A stretch of 34,237 nucleotides of DNA. Source: a virus. Where the stretch lies: IMG/VR virus record IMGVR_UViG_3300048130_000159, positions 1-34,237 of that record, one strand, 5' to 3'. Below, one piece after another: positions 6,038-15,770 of this stretch (positions within the stretch are counted from its first letter, which is position 1; each line of letters begins with the position of its first letter). The notes beneath the pieces were generated by a model. That model searched no databases. It saw only the letters and a program-made list of their open reading frames with translations, and was not told the origin of the DNA. A program made the position numbers and the translations under genes.

Positions 6038-6139
6038 TTATTTTTTAGCCTCTTTCTTGCTCGCAACCATTCGGTTGTTCTTGGCGTTTGGCTTTTTCTT
6101 TTTATTGTCAGACTTCTTCGGCTTGTTGTTCTGGTACAT
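6038..6139 (-). CDS. Lysine-rich 33-residue peptide
   Basis: ATG at 6139 to TAA at 6038. About 14 of 33 residues are Lys and none of the rest is acidic except one Asp and one Glu (NKPKKSDNKKKKPNAK). It overlaps the end of the coiled-coil gene by 32 nt in another frame and is the last reading frame before the bidirectional terminator. The absence of stops and the extreme composition suggest a real small nucleic-acid- or capsid-associated peptide, but a gene this short cannot be proven by eye. Confidence 0.4.
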   Translation of the reverse strand: MYQNNKPKKSDNKKKKPNAKNNRMVASKKEAKK

Positions 6140-6263
6140 CTTCGCCCTCTTCGTTTTGTTGTTTGATTGTGTCTTCGTATCCTTTGATAAGGAAATTAAG
6201 TTCACTGATTTGAGTGCCTAAAGCATCTCGTTGTTGTACTAGTTGTTGGAGTCGTTCTTCCAT
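6108..6263 (-). CDS. Small coiled-coil protein
   Basis: 51 residues, ATG at 6263. MEERLQQLVQQRDALGTQIS then ELNFLIKGYEDTIKQQ is a heptad-like amphipathic helix, followed by a Gln/Glu-rich tail. It has its own candidate promoter at 6301-6329 and a leader of about 31 nt. It lies just after the fibre accessory genes; a tail-fibre chaperone or small scaffold is possible. Family not recognised. Confidence 0.6.
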   Translation of the reverse strand: MEERLQQLVQQRDALGTQISELNFLIKGYEDTIKQQNEEGEDVPEQQAEEV

Positions 6264-6300
6264 TATGAATTATGTTTAATTAACGTTATAACATTATACC

Positions 6301-6329
6301 AATGTACAAATTTCATGCCCATTGGTCAA
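6301..6329 (-). promoter_or_regulatory. Promoter for the small coiled-coil gene
   Basis: On the minus strand, TTGACC (6324-6329), 17 nt, then TACATT (6301-6306), with the predicted start near 6294. Copies of the palindrome GTTATAAC lie at 6285-6292 and 6344-6351, flanking the promoter. Confidence 0.5.
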
Positions 6330-6350
6330 CATGATGACGTAAGGTTATAA

Positions 6351-6605
6351 CTATTCGTCAGCAGGCTCTTCTGGCATAGGCTCTTCTGCCTCTACAGCAG
6401 GTAACCCTGACCAAAAGGCGTTAATCGCTGACTGGTAATGATCTGGTAGATCCGTAATCGTGGCATCCCTTTGGAAGTATTGCTTCTCTCTTGCGGTTGC
6501 TACTTCTACTTCGTTATCGTCAACAAATACCTTGCTGACTCGTACTGATACTGACCCACTAGGATCAATACTTACTGTTTCGTATTCGGTGGTTATATGG
6601 CTCAT
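6351..6605 (-). CDS. Fibre-associated small protein, paralogue 2
   Basis: 84 residues from the ATG at 6605, which overlaps the upstream stop by ATGA; the longer in-frame version is not needed. Its middle (ITDLPDHYQSAINAFWSG) matches the upstream gene (ITDLPQNVQDTINAYWTQ), so the two arose by duplication. It is acidic at the C-terminus (EEPMPEEPADE). The position right after the giant fibre gene suggests a fibre assembly or attachment role. Family otherwise unknown. Confidence 0.6.
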   Translation of the reverse strand: MSHITTEYETVSIDPSGSVSVRVSKVFVDDNEVEVATAREKQYFQRDATITDLPDHYQSAINAFWSGLPAVEAEEPMPEEPADE

Positions 6606-6856
6606 TGTGATTCTTCGTTTAGTTGTTGTTGTAAATCGTTCCACGCATCTATAACGTCTTGAGTCCAGTATGCGTTTATGGTGTCCTGCACGTTCTGTGG
6701 CAGGTCTGTAATGTCTTGGTTAGGAACCCTAACCTCTCTGTGATGTCCTTCAGATAAAACGTTTCCATCTTCAGTAATCTTGGTAGTCTTTCTTAACTGA
6801 ACCTTGCCAACTTCTGTAATTTCTATTTTTGTGTATCTTTCTGTTTTTTCTAGCAT
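6602..6856 (-). CDS. Fibre-associated small protein, paralogue 1
   Basis: 84 residues, ATG at 6856, directly after the fibre stop. A beta-rich first half (TKIEITEVGKVQLRKTTKI) and a helical second half carry the shared ITDLP...INAYW motif. It is paralogous to the following gene and the two are translationally coupled. Location suggests a fibre chaperone or tail-tip component; no named family recognised. Confidence 0.6.
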   Translation of the reverse strand: MLEKTERYTKIEITEVGKVQLRKTTKITEDGNVLSEGHHREVRVPNQDITDLPQNVQDTINAYWTQDVIDAWNDLQQQLNEESQ

Positions 6857-6857
6857 A

Positions 6858-9800
6858 TTAATCTGTTCTATATGTTAATTGAAATACAATATCGTTGCTG
6901 TTTGCCCCACTTCCTGTGTCTGATGGTTGTATGTTTGAACTGTTTGAAGTAGTGGTTGAATTATAATATAAAAATATAAGTTCAGAACCGTTTAATGACA
7001 TTTTCTGCGGCTCTTCACCACCCCAAGCATTTGCATATCCAATAGATCCTGCGTATTGAATAGGTCCGCTTAGTACATCTGTAACCGTAAAAGGAACACC
7101 TGAAATATATACCGACCCTGAAGAGCTAGACCATACAAGAGTGTCTGTTCTCATACGAGCCCATAAGTGAACTACGTTACCAACTTTAATGTACCTGCCA
7201 AACGTTACTGGGTCGTATGAACTACTTGTGACTGTTGCTGAAGATGATGCGTATACTGGTGTCCAAGAACCTTCTTCGTAGTCATCTAGTGTATTAGCAT
7301 CAGTAGTGTCACTACCAAACATAATGCCACTTGCTCGCACTTTGTTTTCTACGTCTAAAGAAAGGTTAGTAGTTGTAATTGAATTGACACCAACGCCAAG
7401 CGTAACACCTGAACCATTAAAGTAGAAATGGTTTTGACTACCTCTGTAAAATAAATGATTTGTACTACTAGTGTCTTGAAACGTTATTCCTGTAAAAGAA
7501 TCTCCGCTTTGCACCTTCATGGGAGCATCAGCTGTAGGATGATAGACGTGCAAGCTAATTCCACTACTTGGGTCTATACCAATACCAACAGCATCATTAC
7601 CGCCATTCACTTTGATCATATTGGCGTTTCCGTTAGACTCTACTCTAAAATCATAATCATTTGACCCATCGTTAATAATAATACCTACATTTGATACCTC
7701 TATTCTTTCAGCGCCACCCGTAACGACACGCCATTGGTCACTGCTATGGAATTGCATATAGCAGTTAGTATCACCTGAATGTATTATTTGGTTAGGAACA
7801 GTAAGGTTTCCTGTCAGTGTTCCACCTGCTAGTGGCAAATATGATGTACTATTAAAAGCGTTTGAGCCTAGTGTTCTAACTCTGACACTTTGAGCTTGGT
7901 CAAACGTAAGAACAGTAGTATCACTTGTGTTACTAACAAGGTTATTAAGTGTAAGGTTATTTGCTGTAATAGTACCTTCTACGTCTAGCTCAGTAGCTGG
8001 ACTAGTAGTACCAATACCTACGTTATCATTAGTGTCAATAGTTAAAGCTGTAGTAGAAGCTGTATTATTATATATACTAAACTTATCATCAGTTCTTGTA
8101 TTTACAAACCATGATTGCGCATCATTTACCAAGTCTAGTTGAGCAGCTCCATTGGCTCCTGTATTTTTTACCTTCAGTACTACACCAGCTCCTGCTGATG
8201 AATCTTCTACATGCAATTTAGCGCTTGGCGAAGTAGCACCAATACCTACGTTACCATCTGTATATGTAGTGGTAGTACTGTCTCCTAATACTATCTTATC
8301 AGGGTCAGTGCCTTCACTCATTTGAATAACCCTTCTACCACCAGCATCTATACGAACATCGTCATTTCTAAGTCTAATAAAAGTATTGGTATCTCCGTTG
8401 TGGTAAATATACTCATCTACTCCTATATCTCCTGCGACATCAAGTTTATAATCAGGACTATTAGTACCAATACCCACGTTACCGTCATTATAAAACAAAT
8501 TGTTTACAGAACGTTGCCAATGAAAGTCTGCACCCATATTATGAAACGTTCCATCATTGTCACTACACAAATAACTTTCAGTTAGTATTCTTATTGGATA
8601 AGAAGTTGAATGATTCGTGTATGCTACAAGGGTTCCAGAACTTTCAGCCAGTAATGGGTGATTGCTTGTATTGCCACTTATGTTTACCGCCCTAACTTCC
8701 CACGATGTAGTATCGGGATTATAATTTACAATATATGTAGCGCCACTATTTGTGCCTGTACCTGAGGTTGTGAGTCTAACCTTGTACATATATGCACTAC
8801 TTATTGCTGTATTATTGTCACGCCACTCTACTGTAATTCCATTAGAAACGCCTGCGCCACTTGTTGACTCATATTGACTATACCAAAACCAAGCTCCTTG
8901 TATAGACATATCTCCATCTACATGAAGTAATGAATTAGGGGTGGTAGTGCCAATTCCTACTTTGCCGCCATTTGGATTTATTGCAGTATTCGAATAACTA
9001 CCACCTGTAAAGGTTTCAATTATTCCCCTAGTGCCATCGTGATTAAATCTTAATAAAGTATTTGTGCTTGACCAAACGTCTAACACTCCTGCCACTTGCA
9101 GTTTAGTTCCGTTTTGAGCAGTAGTAGTACCAATTAATACGTTGCTATTAGTAATAGCAATATCATCTTCAAAACTTATACGCACATTACCGTCAAGCCC
9201 ATAAAGGTCTCTAGTTGTGCTAGTCATTCCTAAAACATTAGTCCCATCAGCTTCTCTTAATATATCTGTTCTTATGCGAGTAGCATATAAAGTTCTCCAT
9301 CTATTTGCAGTTCCACCTAAAAACTCAGTGTCATCAGCGTTAGGTATTATATCTGCTGAAGTAAGCTGACCTGTAAGCGTACCACCTGTAATTGGTAAAA
9401 AGTCAGAGGCAGTAGGTATCGTATCACTATTAAAGGCGTTTGAACCAAGTGTTCTGTATGTAACGTTTCTGCCTTGATCCCACATCAAAGCTACAGTATT
9501 CGTTGCTCCCTCAGATATGCCATCTAAATTAAGGGTGTCTACAAACGTAGTAGAAGGTATCTCTTGAACCTCAAGATTATTAAACTCTACAGTTCCGTCA
9601 TAAACGATGTATCCTACACCACCCTCTGTAAATGTGGTGTCGTTAATGGTATCGTTGATAATTTGGTTACCATCAATATCTACTCGTATCTTTTGACCAA
9701 TAACTTGTACGGTAACTCTGTGCCAGTTGCCATCATCTATGTCTACACCTGAAATAGCAGTTCCACCGACACCACCTATAAGATAAGATTGACTAACATT

Positions 9801-12800
9801 AGTCTGTCTTTTTTGAACCCTTACCGTATTTGTACTTCGTATAATTACATTGTAACCATCTTCTGATGGTGAGTTTTGACCATGATAAACCAACCCAAGA
9901 TGAGTGGAATTACTAGTTTTAAATGAAAAGGTAGCTATGAAGTTTTGGTGTTCACCGTATGGAGTAACAGCCGCATAAGCACTAGCGCTTTTAACAAACT
10001 TAACTGTTTTATCGTCTATCCAAGTTGCTGTGTAACTAGAACCTGAACTTCTCCAACTAGCGTTACCGCCAGTATTTGTAAAAGAACCATCAATGTTTAG
10101 GTCATTTGATATATCTACATCGCCACCAGAGCTTATGGTTAAATAGTCAACATCATTCTTGCTAAACTGTACTGCGGTAGCATCAAAGCTAATGTTTGCC
10201 CACGTTTTACCATCAGTACCGAAGTACATATTTTTATTATTATCACCAGTTGGTCGGATATATGATGATGCTCTATTAAACTGAATGCCATATCCTCTCA
10301 TTTCTGTATAGGCATTATCGCTATGATAAACTCTTACACTTCTGTCAGTAGAGTTATTTCCAACTGTTAAATCACCAGTAAGCGTGCCACCTGACAACTG
10401 CAAGTATCTATCATCATGCGTATGACTGTTATTAGTTACCTGTGCAGATATGGTTATGTCTGCTGAACCGTCAAAGAAAGCTGAACCTGTAAGGTCACCG
10501 CCAAGTGTTATTTCTCTTGCAGTTGTTAACGTGTCTGCATTAGGGTGATAGCCATCGTGAAACACTTTGTTCAAAGAACTAAGCGTAGTGCCACCTGCGT
10601 AAATCTCGCCTAACACGCTAAAAGAAAGTGTTCCTGTACTTGGAAACTGTGTATTACTTGGGGAAGCATCTAAAACAAGACCGTATCCATTTGCGCTTAG
10701 TTCGCTATCAAATTCATTATGATAAAGAGATACGCCTTGATTATTCCCCGTATCAAAATTAATTCTTGGATAACTACCCGTTGCGGTATTTGTTTCTACT
10801 AAAGTAAGCGTAGGGTTATCTTTACTTATAGTAATGTTGCCCGTAGTCGTATCGCTTGCATTACTTCTTAAATACTTAGGATCAGTCTGCGTGGTTATGT
10901 CAAATGACGTAAGAAACGCAGTGCTATTAAACGCATTTGAACCAAGTGTTCTACGTTTTAAGACACCATCACTATTCTGAAACAAAGCGTTAAGATTCTC
11001 AGCAGTCGTAGTACCCTGAGCCAATAAGGTCACTACACCTTCGTGACTTATTTTAAGGATATTTTCACCTGATGGAACCGTACCGTCATCGTTAAGGTTA
11101 CGGATAAAGAAGTCACCACCGCTTAACAATATCTCTTTATTTTCATCAGTAGTATCCGACTCTTTTAGCTGAAACTTAGGTGCGCTTGTGCTAATGGCAG
11201 TTACAGACTGAACGGTTAATGACCCAGTAAGAGTGCCACCGCTTAATTCTAAGTATCTAGCATCACCTTCTGTCTGTGTTAAAAATTCAGACGGTACTGC
11301 CGTAAGATAACCAGCGTTGGCATGGTTGCCCCAACCATATGCTGTGTCCCAGTTACTTTTATTGTATCCTGAAATAGACGTAGTACCACTAAAGAAGTTA
11401 CCAACCTCTGTTTCTGTATAGTATCTACCATCGTGATTATGAGACCAGCTTACGCTTGTAATATTGGGGATACTTGAGCCTGTGTTGTAATCAGCACTAA
11501 ATGTAAACGCTGACGTATCAAAGGACACGCTTGCTATATAATCGTTTGTGTCAGTAACTTGGTTGAGCGTAGTAGAACCCACAGTTAAAACGTGACCGTT
11601 ACTATCAAAAGTAAGAGATTGTATTACGGTAGTACCACTATTAGTTTGGTTTGTTGCGTTACCGCCTATAGTTGGATGAGCAGTTAAATACCCTTCTGTA
11701 GAGTGGTCACCCCAACCGTAAGCAGTATCCCAGTTACTAGAGTTGTCTGTAACAATATCGTAAGTACCTGCACCAGTACGCTTCATCAAACCATTGCTAC
11801 TAAAATCATCATCTGATATTAGAGGGAGGTTAGATAATAGAATTTTTTTAGTGTTATTAAGTCCATCTAATATAGCAACACTATCAGCGCTTGCATCAGC
11901 CGATGTTGCTAATGTAAGATTTTGTAAAGCTAAGTTTAAGGTTACATCTCCACCACTCTCGCTACTACTTAACCCTGAAGTATTGCTAGTAGATATAGTA
12001 TCTATAGCCCCAGCAGGTAACGAGCTATTTATAGTTACATTAGCCCCGTCAATCTCTAAAGTCACATTATCACCTGCCTCAAGCGTTAAGGCATCGCCAC
12101 TGCTAATATCCTGACTTGTAAGACCAACCGTTACTGTCCAGTGGTCGTAGTTATCTGCATGAGCAAGTACAGCAGCTTCGGTAACTGTTGTTAGATACGT
12201 ACTAGTATCTTCTGTGCCATCTGCCTTTAGAAAGCCACCGCTATTGCTTTGTTTAATAAAGGAAGACGCAACCAAAGATGAATCAGCATTCCATCTGTCA
12301 TTGGCTTCATCCCAAAAGAATGATTTGTTGGTGAGGTCACCCCTTTCTACTTCTATACCAGCATTTTCTGTTGGGTTGTTACCAGTAAAATTACTGTTTA
12401 AAGTAATAATGTTATCAGCAAGGTTGATCGTCTCAGTATTTACGGTAGTAGTCGTACCACTAACAGTAAGATTCCCACTAATAATAAGGTTGTGAGATAT
12501 GGTTCCGCCTGTTAAAGGGAGGTGACCCACTTGACTATATGTATAAGCCGCATCCCAATTAGAACTACTATCTGTAATAGTTGCATATACGCCATCACTA
12601 GTACGTTTCATTAGACCGTTACTACCAAAGTCAGCATCCTTTAGGAAAGTAGAATCATCATTGAAACTAGTAAGACCAATCGAACTAAGCGCAGTAGCAA
12701 CCGCCTGATTGTTGCTATCCCCTAAAAATATCTTGTTTTGATCTAGGTTAGGTACAGCGTTTGTACGACCTGCACCCATAATGTAAATTTGACCACTACT

Positions 12801-13382
12801 GGCATGAACTCGTATAACCTTAGCAATCTTCTGAAGTAGATCACTCTCTCCAGTTGGTGGTGTAGCTGTAAGCGTACCTGAATCACTTATGTATAATTCG
12901 TCACCTACTGTGAAAGAACTTGTGTCTATACCTATAAGTTTACCATGCGTAACAATGTCTCCCTCAGCACTAGCGTTTACATCAGCCGCTAAGATACCTA
13001 TACATGGCATTTTTGCGCTGTCATCTGCGTCTGCAACCCCAATAGTAAACTGTTGACCCTGACTACCAGAAATATATACTGGTGTTCCTTTTGTTAACGT
13101 GCCGCTTGTAGCATTTTTTCCTTGCACGTGAATAGCACCAGTTAAATCACCGCTAAATTTAGTGGCATCTACTTCTCCAACTATGGTAACATCAGCAGTA
13201 ACAGATGTTGGTATGTTACTAAAGTCAGCTCTTAGGAGTTCGTGACCAGTAGGGGCTAATCCTGAATCGTCATGGACAAGTAGGGTGTATTTTTCAATAT
13301 CTACTGTTATCTCTGCTTCAGCCCCAATAAAGCCTACGTGCTGTGCGGTTGTACCTCTTCTACGTTTTACTTCTGTTGCCAT
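6858..13382 (-). CDS. Giant tail fibre / receptor-binding protein
   Basis: 2174 residues, about 19% of the genome. The N-terminus (KRRRGTTAQHVGFIGAEAE...VHDDSG) is the head domain common to phage fibres that attach to the tail. The shaft holds repeated modules: LxxxGGTLTGxLTV-like units near residues 289, 716, 996, 1332 and 1852; TLGSNAFNS three times; NWDTAYGWG units; and GNVGIGTxSP units typical of trimeric fibres. Residues about 1100-1275 resemble a LamG/concanavalin-like lectin domain. The C-terminus (EGSWTPVY...FGRYIKVGNVVHLWARM) is a receptor-tip-like beta domain. No S74 chaperone motif is evident. It should bind the host surface and set host range. Confidence 0.85.
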   Translation of the reverse strand: MATEVKRRRGTTAQHVGFIGAEAEITVDIEKYTLLVHDDSGLAPTGHELLRADFSNIPTSVTADVTIVGEVDATKFSGDLTGAIHVQGKNATSGTLTKGTPVYISGSQGQQFTIGVADADDSAKMPCIGILAADVNASAEGDIVTHGKLIGIDTSSFTVGDELYISDSGTLTATPPTGESDLLQKIAKVIRVHASSGQIYIMGAGRTNAVPNLDQNKIFLGDSNNQAVATALSSIGLTSFNDDSTFLKDADFGSNGLMKRTSDGVYATITDSSSNWDAAYTYSQVGHLPLTGGTISHNLIISGNLTVSGTTTTVNTETINLADNIITLNSNFTGNNPTENAGIEVERGDLTNKSFFWDEANDRWNADSSLVASSFIKQSNSGGFLKADGTEDTSTYLTTVTEAAVLAHADNYDHWTVTVGLTSQDISSGDALTLEAGDNVTLEIDGANVTINSSLPAGAIDTISTSNTSGLSSSESGGDVTLNLALQNLTLATSADASADSVAILDGLNNTKKILLSNLPLISDDDFSSNGLMKRTGAGTYDIVTDNSSNWDTAYGWGDHSTEGYLTAHPTIGGNATNQTNSGTTVIQSLTFDSNGHVLTVGSTTLNQVTDTNDYIASVSFDTSAFTFSADYNTGSSIPNITSVSWSHNHDGRYYTETEVGNFFSGTTSISGYNKSNWDTAYGWGNHANAGYLTAVPSEFLTQTEGDARYLELSGGTLTGSLTVQSVTAISTSAPKFQLKESDTTDENKEILLSGGDFFIRNLNDDGTVPSGENILKISHEGVVTLLAQGTTTAENLNALFQNSDGVLKRRTLGSNAFNSTAFLTSFDITTQTDPKYLRSNASDTTTGNITISKDNPTLTLVETNTATGSYPRINFDTGNNQGVSLYHNEFDSELSANGYGLVLDASPSNTQFPSTGTLSFSVLGEIYAGGTTLSSLNKVFHDGYHPNADTLTTAREITLGGDLTGSAFFDGSADITISAQVTNNSHTHDDRYLQLSGGTLTGDLTVGNNSTDRSVRVYHSDNAYTEMRGYGIQFNRASSYIRPTGDNNKNMYFGTDGKTWANISFDATAVQFSKNDVDYLTISSGGDVDISNDLNIDGSFTNTGGNASWRSSGSSYTATWIDDKTVKFVKSASAYAAVTPYGEHQNFIATFSFKTSNSTHLGLVYHGQNSPSEDGYNVIIRSTNTVRVQKRQTNVSQSYLIGGVGGTAISGVDIDDGNWHRVTVQVIGQKIRVDIDGNQIINDTINDTTFTEGGVGYIVYDGTVEFNNLEVQEIPSTTFVDTLNLDGISEGATNTVALMWDQGRNVTYRTLGSNAFNSDTIPTASDFLPITGGTLTGQLTSADIIPNADDTEFLGGTANRWRTLYATRIRTDILREADGTNVLGMTSTTRDLYGLDGNVRISFEDDIAITNSNVLIGTTTAQNGTKLQVAGVLDVWSSTNTLLRFNHDGTRGIIETFTGGSYSNTAINPNGGKVGIGTTTPNSLLHVDGDMSIQGAWFWYSQYESTSGAGVSNGITVEWRDNNTAISSAYMYKVRLTTSGTGTNSGATYIVNYNPDTTSWEVRAVNISGNTSNHPLLAESSGTLVAYTNHSTSYPIRILTESYLCSDNDGTFHNMGADFHWQRSVNNLFYNDGNVGIGTNSPDYKLDVAGDIGVDEYIYHNGDTNTFIRLRNDDVRIDAGGRRVIQMSEGTDPDKIVLGDSTTTTYTDGNVGIGATSPSAKLHVEDSSAGAGVVLKVKNTGANGAAQLDLVNDAQSWFVNTRTDDKFSIYNNTASTTALTIDTNDNVGIGTTSPATELDVEGTITANNLTLNNLVSNTSDTTVLTFDQAQSVRVRTLGSNAFNSTSYLPLAGGTLTGNLTVPNQIIHSGDTNCYMQFHSSDQWRVVTGGAERIEVSNVGIIINDGSNDYDFRVESNGNANMIKVNGGNDAVGIGIDPSSGISLHVYHPTADAPMKVQSGDSFTGITFQDTSSTNHLFYRGSQNHFYFNGSGVTLGVGVNSITTTNLSLDVENKVRASGIMFGSDTTDANTLDDYEEGSWTPVYASSSATVTSSSYDPVTFGRYIKVGNVVHLWARMRTDTLVWSSSSGSVYISGVPFTVTDVLSGPIQYAGSIGYANAWGGEEPQKMSLNGSELIFLYYNSTTTSNSSNIQPSDTGSGANSNDIVFQLTYRTD

Positions 13383-13387
13383 ATTTA

Positions 13388-13888
13388 TTAACTAGGTGAT
13401 TGTAATTCTTCTGGTATGCTAGTGATAATTCCTTTACCTATTAATTTTATACTAGCTGATTCTCGTGCTATTTGATTGGTATATACAGTTTTTAAAGAGG
13501 AAGAATCTAGGATCATTTCCCTCCAGTCTTCACTTCCATAAAGACTTTTAAAAGATATTTCAACATGGTCATCACCATTTGTAGTAAAAGCAGTAACTAG
13601 AGTATTCAAGAATGCCCTAACAGTACTACTTGCTTGAACGCCTCCATTAGGATGATGGACAACCGTTGATGATAGCAATTTCTGAAAGTCTAGGGTTACG
13701 CTCAATCTAAACCCTCTAAAATTATGTCGTAACGTTCCGTCTATAGCCTCATCGAAAGCAGACCCATAGTTGACCTGACCAAGTTCAGAGATAAGGTTAT
13801 TAATAGTAAATATATACAACCAGTCACCAGTTCCAAAGTTTTGCCTTCTGATTCTAAATTCTGTTAATGGATTAGGTAATGTTGCCAT
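13388..13888 (-). CDS. Distal tail / baseplate protein, paralogue B
   Basis: 166 residues, lying between the fibre gene and its paralogue, overlapping the latter by 17 nt. It shares the signature FDEAIDGTLRHNFRGFR with the upstream protein (FDKAIDGTLRGNFRDFR). Its C-terminal IARESASIKLIGKG recalls the tail-tube paralogues (YIKLIGKGVD), hinting that all are beta-sandwich tail proteins. It probably connects tail tip and fibre. No catalytic motif. Confidence 0.6.
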   Translation of the reverse strand: MATLPNPLTEFRIRRQNFGTGDWLYIFTINNLISELGQVNYGSAFDEAIDGTLRHNFRGFRLSVTLDFQKLLSSTVVHHPNGGVQASSTVRAFLNTLVTAFTTNGDDHVEISFKSLYGSEDWREMILDSSSLKTVYTNQIARESASIKLIGKGIITSIPEELQSPS

Positions 13889-14387
13889 AATCTAATTGAG
13901 TTGTAACAGTTTGGTATATAAACCCATAATCACGTTCGTCATTTTCTGAGCTTTCATTTATAAAACGAAAATCCTCAAATTCCAACGTAATTTCAAGACC
14001 TATATCAAAAGCTGTAAAGTTAATCTTTGGGACAAACAAGCCATGTTGATTTGCGTATTGAACACGACTCGCAAAGCCATCGTCTAAAACTACCCTAATT
14101 ACGTTATCAGTATCAATACCGATATAAATAAACTCTGCACCGTTGAGTAGGTCTGTGGCTATGTTATTGCAAATGGATCTGTACGTATCAGGAGTCGTAC
14201 ATAAATTGTAGGTAAGCCCTATTTTTTTTCTGAAGTCCCTGAAATTGCCACGTAACGTTCCGTCTATGGCTTTATCGAATGGTACGTTAAAAAACTCCAG
14301 TTCGTCACTCTCAGAGTAATTCTGGATGGTTAGCGTCTGTGTACCGCCTGCATCTGTAATAACTACTATGTTGCTAACCTTAGCCAT
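13872..14387 (-). CDS. Distal tail / baseplate protein, paralogue A
   Basis: 171 residues; its start overlaps the stop of the 460-residue tail gene (TAATG). It is beta-rich and carries FDKAIDGTLRGNFRDFRKK near residues 37-55, shared with the following gene. It is located after tape measure and distal tail proteins and before the fibre, where tail-tip components usually sit. Exact structural role unknown. Confidence 0.6.
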   Translation of the reverse strand: MAKVSNIVVITDAGGTQTLTIQNYSESDELEFFNVPFDKAIDGTLRGNFRDFRKKIGLTYNLCTTPDTYRSICNNIATDLLNGAEFIYIGIDTDNVIRVVLDDGFASRVQYANQHGLFVPKINFTAFDIGLEITLEFEDFRFINESSENDERDYGFIYQTVTTQLDYGNIT

Positions 14388-15769
14388 TACTGTAGCTGAT
14401 TTATACTATATCCCTCAACCTTTATTTTATTGTTTTTCAGGTCATACTCAAGCATGGAGGGTCTTATTTTGTTATTACCTTTTATCGATCCTGAGTCTGC
14501 TAATACAAACTCAGACGAGTTTTCGTTTAACTCAATATACTCATAAGGCTTTAATTTTTCAGTCCCTAGTATGGTCATTGAAAACTTTATAGACCCAGTA
14601 TTTCCTGTTATCGTACTATCTGGAGTGCCAAGAAGTGCTTTGTAGGCTTTATACATTTTATCGCCTAAATCTAATTCCGCATCTGATTCGCTGTAAGCAC
14701 CCTGTGGGTCTGTAACTATTACTGGACTCTGATCGCCATCTAATTGCTGTGAGTTCACGAAAAGACCAACGTTAATATCTATCTTTTTAGTAGCGCTAAC
14801 ATCCTGACTAAAACTTAAAGGTTGATCTATAGTCGATGCTAATATCTTTATTATACTTATGTTGTTATTCTGAAACTTTATCTTTAACTCTTCTAAATCA
14901 CTAGCATCTAGCTGAGACCTATAAGATGTGTTGGCACTATCTCTTCTTACATAGAAGTTTTTACCAAACAATGAGCCTATAATAGCACACTCTACAATAC
15001 CCACCCTCAAAACAGCACTTCTAGCCTCTTCGAATGTTGTTGCTTTAAACTTATTACCAGTTCCTATAATAGACTGAGGTAGAGTTAAACTATTTTCATT
15101 CTGAACAAACATATGAAAATATTTGTAATCTGTTTCTGTTGGATCAGCAAAGTTAGCGTCATTAGCAACGTTAGTAAACGCTGATTCTACAACATTAGTA
15201 GAGGTGTTTGCGCTTATTGTATTTAAGTAATTTTTAAGTAAGTCTCTAAAAGTTATACCGCTATAATTATATATTGTTCCGTCATTGTAACTTAGACTAA
15301 TTATATCTCCAGAAGGAACGTTATACGCAGTTACCTGATTAGAAAATTTAAATACACTAAAACATTTAACAGAAAACATTCTTTTAATTTCGTCATAAGA
15401 AACATCTGTTTTTAAACACAGAAAAACATCTTTATTGTTTCCGTCATAAGTTATTTCTACCTGTATCAAGTCTGTTACTTGCAACTTACTAAGCATAGAC
15501 CCAAAAGAGCTGCCATCTCCAAAAGTAGAGAACATAGAAAAATTAAACTCCGCACAATTGTATACAAAATCGTTTAGCTCTTTAGCATCTTCTTGAGTAT
15601 CAAGGTCTAGCTTTATATTACCTATGTCAGCCAACGTTCCAGTCAAACTTTGACTTGACGGAGAAGAACTTCTATCAACAAATTTCATAACAAGTTGAAA
15701 AGACTTGTTACCACTCAGTGTTGCTGTGGAGGTTACGGTTATAACATTTCCTGTTGGTAATACAGCCAT
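14387..15769 (-). CDS. Distal tail / baseplate hub protein
   Basis: 460 residues, immediately downstream of the tape measure gene (1-nt gap). The composition is beta-rich, Asn/Ser-rich, without membrane segments. Segments such as IQVEITYDGNNKDVFLCLKTDVSYDEIKRMFSV, read here in part, resemble the tail-hub style of a tube-derived protein with a long insertion. By gene order (tape measure, this gene, small tip proteins, fibre) it is the likely distal tail or hub protein. There is no lysozyme or peptidase motif. Confidence 0.55.
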   Translation of the reverse strand: MAVLPTGNVITVTSTATLSGNKSFQLVMKFVDRSSSPSSQSLTGTLADIGNIKLDLDTQEDAKELNDFVYNCAEFNFSMFSTFGDGSSFGSMLSKLQVTDLIQVEITYDGNNKDVFLCLKTDVSYDEIKRMFSVKCFSVFKFSNQVTAYNVPSGDIISLSYNDGTIYNYSGITFRDLLKNYLNTISANTSTNVVESAFTNVANDANFADPTETDYKYFHMFVQNENSLTLPQSIIGTGNKFKATTFEEARSAVLRVGIVECAIIGSLFGKNFYVRRDSANTSYRSQLDASDLEELKIKFQNNNISIIKILASTIDQPLSFSQDVSATKKIDINVGLFVNSQQLDGDQSPVIVTDPQGAYSESDAELDLGDKMYKAYKALLGTPDSTITGNTGSIKFSMTILGTEKLKPYEYIELNENSSEFVLADSGSIKGNNKIRPSMLEYDLKNNKIKVEGYSINQLQ

Positions 15770-15770
15770 A

